A stretch of 64,000 nucleotides of DNA from assembly GCA_019456255.1 (NCBI GenBank), contig VRUG01000015.1, forward strand, positions 1-64,000, read 5' to 3'. This stretch comes from Planctomycetota bacterium (GTDB lineage: Bacteria > Planctomycetota > Phycisphaerae > Sedimentisphaerales > Anaerobacaceae). The stretch's first letter is position 1. Each line of letters begins with the position of its first letter. The position numbers and the translations under genes are program-made. Below the pieces are notes generated by a model. The model was not told the DNA's origin. It made no database searches and saw only the letters and a list, made by a program, of their open reading frames with translations. This document shows positions 16,645-25,110 of the stretch, piece by piece.

Positions 16645-19269
16645 ATGAGAAGAAGAAAAGGATTTCAGTGCGGTTCGGCCTTTATATTGTCGGTAGTTCT
16701 GACGAGTTTGCTTGCTGTTGTCGGAGTGACGTTCATGATGATAACACGGGTTGACCGTATCGCTACGTCAGGTATATCAGAAAATAAGGCGTTGGATTCA
16801 GCGGCGCGGACGATAATCGCAAAGTTGTCGGAGGAGCTTGTTTTGGATGTGCCTGGAGTGGCCGGTCAGGAATATTATGATTATCCCGCTACTGACAGCG
16901 ACGCATGGCTTGCGAGTTTAGAGCCTTATGGGACATTTCCTGATTATTACTGGGGGCACATAAGCGATGTCACTGGATATTTGGGAAGCAATCTTTTTAG
17001 GACAGAAGATGTTGATGTCAAATCAGTTGGGCTTGCAACATCGGTATATGTGCGAGAATACCCGGAACTAAGAGTAAATTCAGCAGGTGCATTTTTAAAA
17101 CCAAGCGGGATGCCGGCTACTGATGGGGTGTCAGCAGATGCAGATGGTGACGGTATAGCTGATTCAAAATGGATTGAGCTTGAAGGTATTATGACAACTA
17201 AGGGCGAGCCTATTTACGCGGCAATCCGTGTTATTGATAACGGTGGTATGCTGAACGTTAATACTGGTTATAAGTTTGACCCAGATGACAGCAGTCCAGA
17301 TAGAATTGATGGGTCAAGCCAAACCCAGATAGACTTATTTAGTTTGTCTGAGCGGGGAACAGGAAATACTATCAACCAGCTTGATGATGCACGACGCGGC
17401 ACAGAGTTGTGGGATTTGGATAATTATATCAGAGATGTTGTCTGGAGATATGAAATTCCCGATGGTAATTATACACCTTTTGATGTTGGTGATGAGTTAA
17501 AGCTTCGCAACAGATATATAATAAATTACAACTCGATTGTCACAAGAGTCGATAAATTATGGAGTAGGGTATTTGATGGAAAACCTTATGTTCCCCGCGA
17601 ATCGGTTAGTGATCCTAACAATTGGTTCTGGTATGCCAATAACAGTTCATCTGACCCTTGCGACTATGACTACCGTCATATTGCGACGACATATAATATG
17701 GACCGTATACTTTCTCCTGATGGCGAGCGGTTGGTGAATGTTAATACGGCGGATCCTTGTTCTTTATATGTCGCAATTGTAAAAGCATTCGGATTTGATA
17801 TTTATGAGCCTAATGATGTTAATGATCCAGGTTTTTCATATGCAAGCGCAACGTCGGCGCAGATAGCGGTGAATCTGGTTGATTACAGGGATAATGATCC
17901 CAATGTAACTATGTTTTTTGCTGATGGGAACATGTATTATGGTTTTGAGAGTCAGCCATTCATAAGTGAAATGGCTGCAATCATTGATTCTAATATTCCA
18001 TTTGACCCCAGTAACAACTATTATGCGGTTGAATTACATAATCCGTTTAATCTTGATATTGATCTGACTGGTTTTGAGCTTTTATTAAGTGATGTTGCCA
18101 AGACAAGGATTCCCTTAAGCGGTACAATTGAAAAGTATGGGTATCATGTAATAGCTAATGATTTCAGCGGTTTTACTATTGATGCTGGTGCAACGACCCA
18201 AACAGATGCTTCATTGAAACTTTCCGGCAATTATGTAGATACATCATTGCCACTAGATGGTATACCTGACACGTGGGACAATTATAATATTACTTTGATA
18301 AGTGACGCTAACGGCCCGAATCTAATAGATTATCAGGGCACAGAAAAAGTCTGGTTCGCGCCGTCGGGGTCAGGTAAAAGTTTCCAGCGTGAGACTACCA
18401 ACTGGAACGTTGTTTATCAAACAACGATGATTTATACAGAAAAGCCCCATAGTTTAGGTGCTAAGAACGAAGTAACATTGGGCGGGGAAAATTATAATCT
18501 TGGATTAGCAAACAGCAGGTTTGTTACGGTTGGTGACATTTTGAAGGTATTGAGAATTGGTCCTACCACGGATGCAAACGGAATGATAGGCAAGCAGCTT
18601 GAGTTGGCAGGTACAGAGGAAGATGTGCGTATGGATGTAACTGAGCCTGTTTATCAGAAGCTGTTTAATTATCTAACGGTGTTTGACCCTGCTGACGACG
18701 GGATAGATAATGACGGAGATGGTTTAATTGATGAAAATAAAAGAGATCCTAACAGTGCCGAGTGGAAGGTTCCGGGGCGGATAAATATCAATACGGCCCC
18801 GTGGTATGTTTTGGCTCAGCTGCCATGGGTGTCAGAAAAAAGGGGATTTAGTGACAGTAGTCTTGCCGAGGAAATAGTTAAGTACCGTGATGATACGTTG
18901 GGGGGTTACAGAAATATCGGGCAGCTTAATGATATTGTCACCGCTGAGCCAAACAGTAGTATGGATTACTATGCGCGAGCAGGCGGACAAGCAGGTGGAG
19001 ATGAAGCAGAGTTTCCCGACTTGACAGGAGGTGACGGAGCGGCGGATGATTTTGAGGAGCGTGATTTGATATTTTCGCGTATCAGTAATCTGGTAACGGT
19101 TCGCAGTGACGTGTTTACGGCTTATATTCTGGTGCGCGTGGGCACAGATGGGGGACAAAAAAGGGTGATAGCTATCCTTGACAGAAGCGATGTGTATCCA
19201 GATGGTTCTGGTGGTGCAATCGGTGATGTAATAATTCGCGTGTTTCATTCGGTGCCAGACGCAAGGTAG
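16645..19269 (+). CDS. GspK-like large minor pseudopilin
   Basis: Large protein of about 874 aa with an N-terminal membrane helix, GSAFILSVVLTSLLAVVGVTFMM, after MRRRKGFQC. It lacks Glu at +5, as GspK does, consistent with a tip pseudopilin. Two helix-hairpin-helix-like pieces (RLVNVNTADPCSL and GRININTAPWYVLAQLPWVS) are characteristic of GspK's SAM-like domains. A Ca-binding-type Asp/Gly loop (DDGIDNDGDGLIDE) occurs at about residues 691-704. It is more than twice the length of E. coli GspK. Starts at 16597 (TTG) or 16624 (ATG) are possible, but 16645 has GGAAG at good spacing and does not overlap the GspJ-like gene. Confidence 0.8.
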   Translation: MRRRKGFQCGSAFILSVVLTSLLAVVGVTFMMITRVDRIATSGISENKALDSAARTIIAKLSEELVLDVPGVAGQEYYDYPATDSDAWLASLEPYGTFPDYYWGHISDVTGYLGSNLFRTEDVDVKSVGLATSVYVREYPELRVNSAGAFLKPSGMPATDGVSADADGDGIADSKWIELEGIMTTKGEPIYAAIRVIDNGGMLNVNTGYKFDPDDSSPDRIDGSSQTQIDLFSLSERGTGNTINQLDDARRGTELWDLDNYIRDVVWRYEIPDGNYTPFDVGDELKLRNRYIINYNSIVTRVDKLWSRVFDGKPYVPRESVSDPNNWFWYANNSSSDPCDYDYRHIATTYNMDRILSPDGERLVNVNTADPCSLYVAIVKAFGFDIYEPNDVNDPGFSYASATSAQIAVNLVDYRDNDPNVTMFFADGNMYYGFESQPFISEMAAIIDSNIPFDPSNNYYAVELHNPFNLDIDLTGFELLLSDVAKTRIPLSGTIEKYGYHVIANDFSGFTIDAGATTQTDASLKLSGNYVDTSLPLDGIPDTWDNYNITLISDANGPNLIDYQGTEKVWFAPSGSGKSFQRETTNWNVVYQTTMIYTEKPHSLGAKNEVTLGGENYNLGLANSRFVTVGDILKVLRIGPTTDANGMIGKQLELAGTEEDVRMDVTEPVYQKLFNYLTVFDPADDGIDNDGDGLIDENKRDPNSAEWKVPGRININTAPWYVLAQLPWVSEKRGFSDSSLAEEIVKYRDDTLGGYRNIGQLNDIVTAEPNSSMDYYARAGGQAGGDEAEFPDLTGGDGAADDFEERDLIFSRISNLVTVRSDVFTAYILVRVGTDGGQKRVIAILDRSDVYPDGSGGAIGDVIIRVFHSVPDAR

Positions 19270-19287
19270 TTTTTAATTGTTAGTTTT

Positions 19288-19311
19288 CCCTGCACTACGT
19301 TGAGTGCAGGG
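19288..19311. terminator. Strong hairpin after the secretion locus
   Basis: CCCTGCACT (19288-19296) and AGTGCAGGG (19303-19311) form a perfect 9-bp stem with a 6-nt loop, 18 bp after the GspK-like stop. There is no following T-run on the plus strand. On the minus strand it is followed by AAAACTAAC, so it may act as a 3' stabilising hairpin. Its arms resemble the two repeats that follow. Confidence 0.5.
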
Positions 19312-19328
19312 CTAAACGATAAGGAATA

Positions 19329-19380
19329 CCCCCTGCTGCGAGCGGCAGGGGTAACCCAAAAAAGATAAACACCCTGCGCT
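19329..19380 (+). repeat. 52-bp hairpin repeat, copy A
   Basis: A 52-bp unit with a CCCCTGC/GCAGGGG stem (19330-19336 and 19345-19351), then TAACCC, an A-rich stretch and ACCCTGCGCT. A second copy, at 19525-19576, matches in 49 of 52 positions by eye. This looks like a dispersed intergenic element of the REP type. Confidence 0.65.
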
Positions 19381-19524
19381 GTCCGAAACGACCGGGCAAT
19401 TAACGACGAATTGTCGCTTAGGGCTCTGATGGGGATGGGAATCTTTCGCGGGGGTGACCCTGCTTCGCGTAATCCTCCGTCGCCAAGGCTATGGAGGACG
19501 AAGAGCTACGCAGGGCAGACAAAA

Positions 19525-19576
19525 CCCCCTGCCACGAGCGGCAGGGCTAACCCAAAAAAGATAAACACCCTGCGCT
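19525..19576 (+). repeat. 52-bp hairpin repeat, copy B
   Basis: Second copy of the 52-bp unit, with three mismatches to copy A, all in or next to the hairpin arms and loop. The A-rich spacer and ACCCTGCGCT end are identical. The 144 bp between the copies contains a further CCTCCG/GGAGG hairpin-like stretch (about 19470-19498). No gene is supported between 19270 and 19597. Confidence 0.65.
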
Positions 19577-19597
19577 CCTTCGATAAATCCAATTGGT

Positions 19598-20419
19598 CTA
19601 AGAGGTGTTTTTTAAGAGTTCGAGAATTTCGGCATGTACTTTTTTATTTGCGGTTAGCGTTTTTAGTTCCTGTCCATTGTAATTATCCAAATCCATAGGA
19701 AAGATATCTTTTCCCTCCCAGTTGGTGACTTTAGCGCCGGCAGATTGAGCGATTAGAGCACCTGCGGCGATATCCCATAATTTAGGGCGTGTAAGGACGG
19801 TAGCTATAAGAGCTCCTTTAGCGACGTATGCAATTTGCAATGCGGCAGAGCCTAAGGTTCGGAATCTGGTTCGTGTCATAATTTCCAAAGCCCACTGCGG
19901 CACTTTTTCACCGAGGTGGGTATCGAGTCCGACGCTTGAATACTTGTCCATATTGCCGTCACTTGCATTGATTCTTCTTGAGTTAATCTGCGCATCGTTG
20001 TCTTTGACAGCGGTGAATATTGAATCGGTACTCGGGTCGAAAATCACCCCGACGATTGGCTCGCCCTGGTACACCGCGGCGATACTTACGGCGAATATGG
20101 GGATTTTTTTGACGAAATTATTAGTGCCATCTATCGGGTCAATGACCCACCAAATTTGTTGTGAGCCTCTTGGGGTTTGTTTAAATATTTTTCCCTGGTC
20201 ACCTTCTTCAGCGATAAAGCCGTGGTCGGGGAATGTTTCTTTGACTTTGTCGATGATAATCTGCTGGCATGCGCTGTCTGTAGGTGTTACGAGTTCGGAA
20301 TCATTTTTTATGCTGAATTTTACAAAGTTGATGTCCTCTAATGCTTTTTGTCCGGCCAGTCTTGCAGCAACGATGGCGGTTTCAAGGATTTTTGATAAAT
20401 CTTTTTGTTCCAGGGTCAT
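19598..20419 (-). CDS. Inositol monophosphatase family protein (SuhB-like)
   Basis: Mg-dependent sugar/inositol phosphate phosphatase of the IMPase family, 273 aa, usual length. Metal-binding motifs are all present: AEEG (residues 70-73), DPIDGTNNF (94-102) and LWDIAAGALIAQSAGA in the C-terminal third. Substrates in the family include inositol-1-phosphate, histidinol phosphate and 3'-phosphoadenosine phosphate, and they cannot be told apart here. GAGG precedes the ATG by about 6 bp. The gene reads towards the hairpin-repeat region and is divergent from the DUF2752 gene. Confidence 0.9.
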   Translation of the reverse strand: MTLEQKDLSKILETAIVAARLAGQKALEDINFVKFSIKNDSELVTPTDSACQQIIIDKVKETFPDHGFIAEEGDQGKIFKQTPRGSQQIWWVIDPIDGTNNFVKKIPIFAVSIAAVYQGEPIVGVIFDPSTDSIFTAVKDNDAQINSRRINASDGNMDKYSSVGLDTHLGEKVPQWALEIMTRTRFRTLGSAALQIAYVAKGALIATVLTRPKLWDIAAGALIAQSAGAKVTNWEGKDIFPMDLDNYNGQELKTLTANKKVHAEILELLKNTS

Positions 20420-20478
20420 ATTTTGCCTCGCATAACTATCTTGACATTAACTGTAAGTTATTTTATTTTAAAGGAGTT

Positions 20479-20946
20479 ATGCAATCAAGCCAAGAATTTA
20501 ATAAGTCCGGGATTTTTTATAAGGTGACGGTCAATCAGCGTCTGGTTGCGGGTCTGATTTTTGCGGTGGTGGTGGGGATATGGTGGTTTTTATGGCTTGC
20601 AGGGAGGGGGAGGTTTGATTTTGGGCTTTATTTTGCCCCTTGTGTGATGAAAGAGAGTTACGGAATTACGTGTCCTACGTGCGGAATGACGACATCTGCG
20701 ATAGCGTTTGCCAGCGGTGATATATTGGGCTGCTTTTATATTCAGCCAGCAGGCGGGGTATTGTATGTAATCGGTTCAATTTCGGCATTTTTGGCTTTAT
20801 TTGTGTTTGTTTTTGGGGTAAACTTCAGGGTTCTCCAGGCTTGGATGGCCAGGCTTAGGCTCAAATATGTACTTATAGCGGGAGCAGCGGTGGTCGTTGT
20901 CGGTTGGGCGGTAACTTTGGTTCGTGAGTTGGCAACGAGAGGCTAA
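20479..20946 (+). CDS. DUF2752 membrane protein
   Basis: Small membrane protein of about 155 aa. The CPTCGMTTSAIAFASGD motif (about residues 63-79) between hydrophobic segments is the DUF2752 signature (CPxCGxT). Three membrane helices are visible at about 22-42, 90-115 and 125-147. Function of the family is unknown. AAGGAG lies only 2 bp before the ATG at 20479, unusually tight. No better start is seen. It is followed at 22 bp by a lipoprotein gene on the same strand. Confidence 0.75.
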   Translation: MQSSQEFNKSGIFYKVTVNQRLVAGLIFAVVVGIWWFLWLAGRGRFDFGLYFAPCVMKESYGITCPTCGMTTSAIAFASGDILGCFYIQPAGGVLYVIGSISAFLALFVFVFGVNFRVLQAWMARLRLKYVLIAGAAVVVVGWAVTLVRELATRG

Positions 20947-20968
20947 AATCAAGGAAGATGTCTTTAAG

Positions 20969-21634
20969 ATGCGGAAATTAAAACTATTTTTGACGTTATT
21001 GGTAATACTTTTTTGCAGCGGCTGTAGAATCATCGGGGTATTGGGTATTCCGACTCGTCATGAGCAGAGGATTCCGGCGGAATATGATTTGTCGGGAGCA
21101 AAAGATAAGAAGGTGTTGGTTCTTGTAGAGCAGCCTACATGGCTTGGTGCTGAAGTGAATTTGCGTTATCAGATTACCAATGCTGTAATCGCTAATTTTA
21201 TGAGTGACATAAGGTTTAGGCAGGAACAATTTGTGAGTTATGATGAGTTGTTGAATTATCGACAGAGGAAAGTGAATTTTTCGCTTCTATCTCCGGTTGA
21301 GATAGGTGAGGCATTAAATGCTGATATTGTGCTGCATGTAATGCTCGGTCGTTATGAAGTAACCAAGCTTGCTGATAGTAAGTACTATAATGGTTTGCTG
21401 GATTTGCGAGCAGTTTTATATGATGTTGCAAGTGCGAAGAAGCTTTGGCCCAGCGAAGGTAAGAGTAAGGTTGTCAAGGTTGGTTTAGATGCTGAAAGCC
21501 GAGGCAGTGAGGTTGTCAACGGCCGTCTTGTTAAGGCATCATCTCATTGCATTGTGCGTTATCTTTATAATTGTCCCAAGGACAGGTTTAAAATCGCAGG
21601 AGACAGAAGTGAAGTTGACTGGGAGAAATGGTAG
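20969..21634 (+). CDS. Putative lipoprotein of unknown function
   Basis: A 221-aa protein with a type II signal peptide: MRKLKLFLTLLVILFCSGC, with the lipobox Cys at residue 19. The mature part has a VLVLVEQPTW strand, NADIVLHVMLGRYEV and DLRAVLYDVASAKKLWP. This alpha/beta pattern is reminiscent of small lipoproteins with an anticodon-binding or TolB-N-like fold, but no family is firmly recognised. The ATG at 20969 is chosen because it begins the signal peptide and has AAGGAAG 11 bp upstream. serA follows after 27 bp. Confidence 0.65.
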   Translation: MRKLKLFLTLLVILFCSGCRIIGVLGIPTRHEQRIPAEYDLSGAKDKKVLVLVEQPTWLGAEVNLRYQITNAVIANFMSDIRFRQEQFVSYDELLNYRQRKVNFSLLSPVEIGEALNADIVLHVMLGRYEVTKLADSKYYNGLLDLRAVLYDVASAKKLWPSEGKSKVVKVGLDAESRGSEVVNGRLVKASSHCIVRYLYNCPKDRFKIAGDRSEVDWEKW

Positions 21635-21661
21635 AAGGAGTATTTTTTTTGGAGAAGTGTA

Positions 21662-23251
21662 ATGTATAAAGTTCTTATCGCCGACAAGCTTGCACAGGAG
21701 GGGATTGATCTGATCAATTCGATTGATGGTGTTAAGGCTATCGTTAAGACTGGAATGAAGGAAGACGAACTTACTGAGGTTATCGGCAAGTATGACGGAT
21801 TGATTGTTCGCAGTGCTACGAAAGTGACAGCTAAGGTATTGAGTAAGTCGGGTAAGCTTAAAGCAATCGCACGTGCCGGTGTTGGTGTTGACAATATCGA
21901 TATCCCTGAGGCGACTCGCAAGGGTATTTATGTGATGAATACTCCGGGCGGCAATACGTTAAGTACGGCAGAGCACACGATAGCGTTAATGCTTTCAATG
22001 AGCCGAAACATAGTTCCAGCGTGCAACAGTTTAAAAGCTGGCGCGTGGGACAGGAAGAAATATACGGGTAGTCAGCTTAACGGTAAGGTTCTCGGTGTGA
22101 TCGGTCTTGGCAGGATTGGTATGGCGGTGGCGAAGATGGCGAGAGGGTTTAATATGAAAGTTGTTGGTTACGACCCGATAGCAGCGCCGGCAGAGGCGGA
22201 GAAGTTTGGTATTGAGGTGGTTGAGGAGCTTGATGTTATTTTCAAGGAGTCGGATTATATTACCATTCATGTGCCCAAAAATGAGCAGACTGAAAATATG
22301 ATTGGCGCAGAAGAAATCGAGATGATGAAAGAATCGGTTCGCCTTGTGAACTGTGCTCGCGGCGGAATCATTAATGAAGATGCATTGTATGATGCCTTGA
22401 GTAAAAAACGTATAGCTGGTGCGGCGTTAGATGTGTTCAATCAGGAACCTCCGGAGAATAAGCGATTTTCCGAATCGGATAATTGTCTTGTCACGCCTCA
22501 CTTAGGTGCCAGCACAGAGGAGGCACAAATAGAAGTCGCGGTGGAGGCGGCCCAAATTCTTGTCGACGCAATCAGGGGCGGAGCGATACAAAATGCTCTT
22601 AATGCACCATCTACGATAGGGGCGATGCCGATTAGTGTGAGCCGCTATGCAGAGTTGGCCAGGCGAATCGGGACGCTTGTAAGTACGATAGCACCGGGAC
22701 ATATCAAGGATGTTGAGGTTCAGTATCGCGGGACGATAGCTGAGCAGGAGATTGCCCCGGTGACTCTTGGATTTGCGATAGGTCTTTTGCAGAGGCATTT
22801 TGAGATGCCGCTGAACATGGTGAATGTTTCAGTTTTGGCGAAAGAGCGGGGCATAAGTATAGATGAGACGAAGAATCCGGCGGTCAAAGATGTGGCGGCG
22901 AGTTTCAGCGTCAAGGTTGTGACCGACAAAGTGACGCGGACGATAACAGGGACGGTTTTTGGTGAGACACTTCTTCGTATTATAGAAATTGACGGATTTA
23001 ATGTTGAGATAACACCGCAGGGCGCAGTTTTGGTTATTTTTAATGATGATAAACCCGGTGTGATTGGTTCAGTCGGCACGGTTTGCGGCAAACATGATAT
23101 TAATATCTGCACGATGGGCGTTGGCCAGAAGTTAGATGAGTGCAAAGCAATTCTTGCTATCAGCCTTGATAAAGAGCCTGATTCGAAAGGGATAGAAGAG
23201 CTTGGCAAATTAGATTTTGTAAATGAGATATATGTTTGTAAGCTGGACTGA
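21662..23251 (+). CDS. serA: D-3-phosphoglycerate dehydrogenase
   Basis: First enzyme of serine synthesis, oxidising 3-phosphoglycerate to 3-phosphohydroxypyruvate with NAD. It is the long (529 aa) form. The order is substrate-binding N-terminus, Rossmann motif GLGRIGMAVAKMARGF (about residues 143-158), the catalytic Arg/Glu/His set (NCARGGIINE, PHLGASTEEAQ), then the intervening ASB domain and a C-terminal ACT domain (VLIFNDDKPGVIGSVGTVCGKHDINICTM type) for serine feedback. GGAG upstream of the ATG supports the start. Confidence 0.95.
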   Translation: MYKVLIADKLAQEGIDLINSIDGVKAIVKTGMKEDELTEVIGKYDGLIVRSATKVTAKVLSKSGKLKAIARAGVGVDNIDIPEATRKGIYVMNTPGGNTLSTAEHTIALMLSMSRNIVPACNSLKAGAWDRKKYTGSQLNGKVLGVIGLGRIGMAVAKMARGFNMKVVGYDPIAAPAEAEKFGIEVVEELDVIFKESDYITIHVPKNEQTENMIGAEEIEMMKESVRLVNCARGGIINEDALYDALSKKRIAGAALDVFNQEPPENKRFSESDNCLVTPHLGASTEEAQIEVAVEAAQILVDAIRGGAIQNALNAPSTIGAMPISVSRYAELARRIGTLVSTIAPGHIKDVEVQYRGTIAEQEIAPVTLGFAIGLLQRHFEMPLNMVNVSVLAKERGISIDETKNPAVKDVAASFSVKVVTDKVTRTITGTVFGETLLRIIEIDGFNVEITPQGAVLVIFNDDKPGVIGSVGTVCGKHDINICTMGVGQKLDECKAILAISLDKEPDSKGIEELGKLDFVNEIYVCKLD

Positions 23252-23308
23252 TTTTTGTGACGGCCCGGGCAATGGACGCAGGGATATACAAGGGATTCGG
23301 AGTTTTTT

Positions 23309-25102
23309 ATGGCAGTTAAAAAATCTCGTTCGACTAAGCAATTAAGTTTTGGATTTGATAACTCTTCGGCGAAAAAGAAGTCAAAGAAGAGTAAGGCCAA
23401 AAAAGTAAAAAGCAAAAAAGCTAAAGTAACAAAGAGCAAGGCTAAGGTGTCGAAGAAGAAAAAGTCCAAGGTTAAGGTTCAGGTCTCGGCTAAAAAACCC
23501 AAGGTTAAAAGAACGGTCAAGCGTAAAGGTGCTGTTGCGGCTACGGCAGAATCGATGGCTGCCCAGCAGCGTGTGATAAGTATTAGTGAATTTTTTGCTA
23601 AGAACAGGCATTTGCTTGGCTTTGACAATCCTCGTAAGGCACTTCTAACGGCGGTTAAGGAGGCGGTTGACAACTCGCTTGATGCGTGCGAGGAAGCACA
23701 TATACTGCCTGACCTTTTGGTTTCGATAAAACCGGTTGAAAAATCCAGTACTAAATTTTTTCTAACGGTTCAGGACAACGGGCCTGGAATTGTCAGGGAA
23801 CAGATTCCGAATATTTTCGCGCGGTTGCTATATGGCAGTAAGTTTCACCGTTTGAAGATGAGCCGCGGGCAACAGGGGATCGGGATATCGGCGGCGGGTA
23901 TGTATGGTTTGCTAACAACTGGTGAGCCCGTACAGATAATATCGAGGATAAGTGCGAAGAAGAAGGCATTGCATTATCATGTTCAGATTGACACATCGAA
24001 GAATAAGCCTGAAATTATATTAGATGAAGAGTGTGATTTTGATTTGCGTACCGGCACGCGTGTTACGATAACGCTTAAGGGGAAATATTTGCGGGGGCGA
24101 CAGAGCGTTGATGAATATATATCTCAAACAGCGATGGCGAATCCACATGCTTCGATTATTTATGAAGCACCTGACGGCAACCGGTATGAATATAAGCGTC
24201 AAAGCAAGCAGTTGCCTTTTATGCCTAAAGAGATAAAGCCTCATCCTTACGGTGTTGAGTTGGGTTTGCTGTTTAAGATGGCGCAGGACAGTTCGTTTAA
24301 GCAGTTGTCAGCTTTTTTGAAAAACGAATTTTCGCGTGTTAGTCCCCGTGTTGCTCAGCAGATATGTGAGACGGCGAAGCTTCGAAGCACGATGCGTCCG
24401 ACGCGTATGGTACTTAAGGATGCGGAAAAACTTCACGATGCGATTAATGAAACGAAGATAATGGCACCATCGACGGATTGTATTGGTCCGATAGGCACCA
24501 AGCAGCTTGAATCCGGGTTGAGAAATGTAGTTGATGCGGATTTTTACGCTGCGTGCTCGCGAAATCCGTCAGTTTATCGGGGCAATCCTTTTCTTGTCGA
24601 AGCGGCATTGGCGTATGGTTCAAAGGGCGCCGCTGCCCCGGATAAAGAGCCTGCAATGCGTGTGATACGAATTGCGAATCGTGTTCCGTTGCTGTATCAG
24701 CAGTCGGCGTGTGCGATATATAAGTCGGCGCTTGATATTAACTGGCGAAACTATGCGTTGAGTCAGAGCAGGGGCGCTTTGCCGACAGGGCCGGTGACAT
24801 TGATGATACATTTTGCGTCGGTGTGGGTTCCGTTTACATCTGAAAGTAAGGAAGCTATCGCTCATTATCCGGAGATAATCAAGGAGATACAGTTAGCGGT
24901 GCAGGAGTGCGGCAGGAAGCTCGGTATTTATCTTCGCAAGAAGAAGCGCATTCAGCAGGAGATGGGCAAGCGGAAATATATCCAGACTTATCTGCCTTAT
25001 ATTGGTGAGGCGTTGCAGGAGATTTTGTCGCTTAAGAAGAAGCAGGTCGATACGGTGCTGGTCAAGCTTGAAAAGATTCTGGAAAAGACAAGGAAGGTAT
25101 GA
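23309..25102 (+). CDS. top6B: DNA topoisomerase VI subunit B with a lysine-rich N-terminal tail
   Basis: ATPase subunit of type IIB topoisomerase, 597 aa. GHKL (Bergerat) motifs are complete: EAVDNSLDAC (118-127), DNGPG (156-160) and GQQGIGISAAG (188-197). The transducer switch lysine is K514 in TSESKEAIA. An H2TH-like region lies between. Residues 20-75 are an extraordinary Lys/Ser/Ala/Val tail of the histone-H1/Hc1 type, absent from archaeal Top6B. The partner Top6A (Spo11-like) is not adjacent and not seen in the window. GGAG lies 8 bp before the ATG. The next gene begins 8 bp after its stop. Confidence 0.93.
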   Translation: MAVKKSRSTKQLSFGFDNSSAKKKSKKSKAKKVKSKKAKVTKSKAKVSKKKKSKVKVQVSAKKPKVKRTVKRKGAVAATAESMAAQQRVISISEFFAKNRHLLGFDNPRKALLTAVKEAVDNSLDACEEAHILPDLLVSIKPVEKSSTKFFLTVQDNGPGIVREQIPNIFARLLYGSKFHRLKMSRGQQGIGISAAGMYGLLTTGEPVQIISRISAKKKALHYHVQIDTSKNKPEIILDEECDFDLRTGTRVTITLKGKYLRGRQSVDEYISQTAMANPHASIIYEAPDGNRYEYKRQSKQLPFMPKEIKPHPYGVELGLLFKMAQDSSFKQLSAFLKNEFSRVSPRVAQQICETAKLRSTMRPTRMVLKDAEKLHDAINETKIMAPSTDCIGPIGTKQLESGLRNVVDADFYAACSRNPSVYRGNPFLVEAALAYGSKGAAAPDKEPAMRVIRIANRVPLLYQQSACAIYKSALDINWRNYALSQSRGALPTGPVTLMIHFASVWVPFTSESKEAIAHYPEIIKEIQLAVQECGRKLGIYLRKKKRIQQEMGKRKYIQTYLPYIGEALQEILSLKKKQVDTVLVKLEKILEKTRKV

Positions 25103-25110
25103 GGTAGTTG

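Noticed and set aside
19411-19698. Plus-strand open frame between the secretion locus and the phosphatase gene
   Set aside because: It runs through the 52-bp hairpin repeat and into the 3' end of the inositol-phosphatase gene. Its product is Arg/Pro/Ser-rich and looks random.
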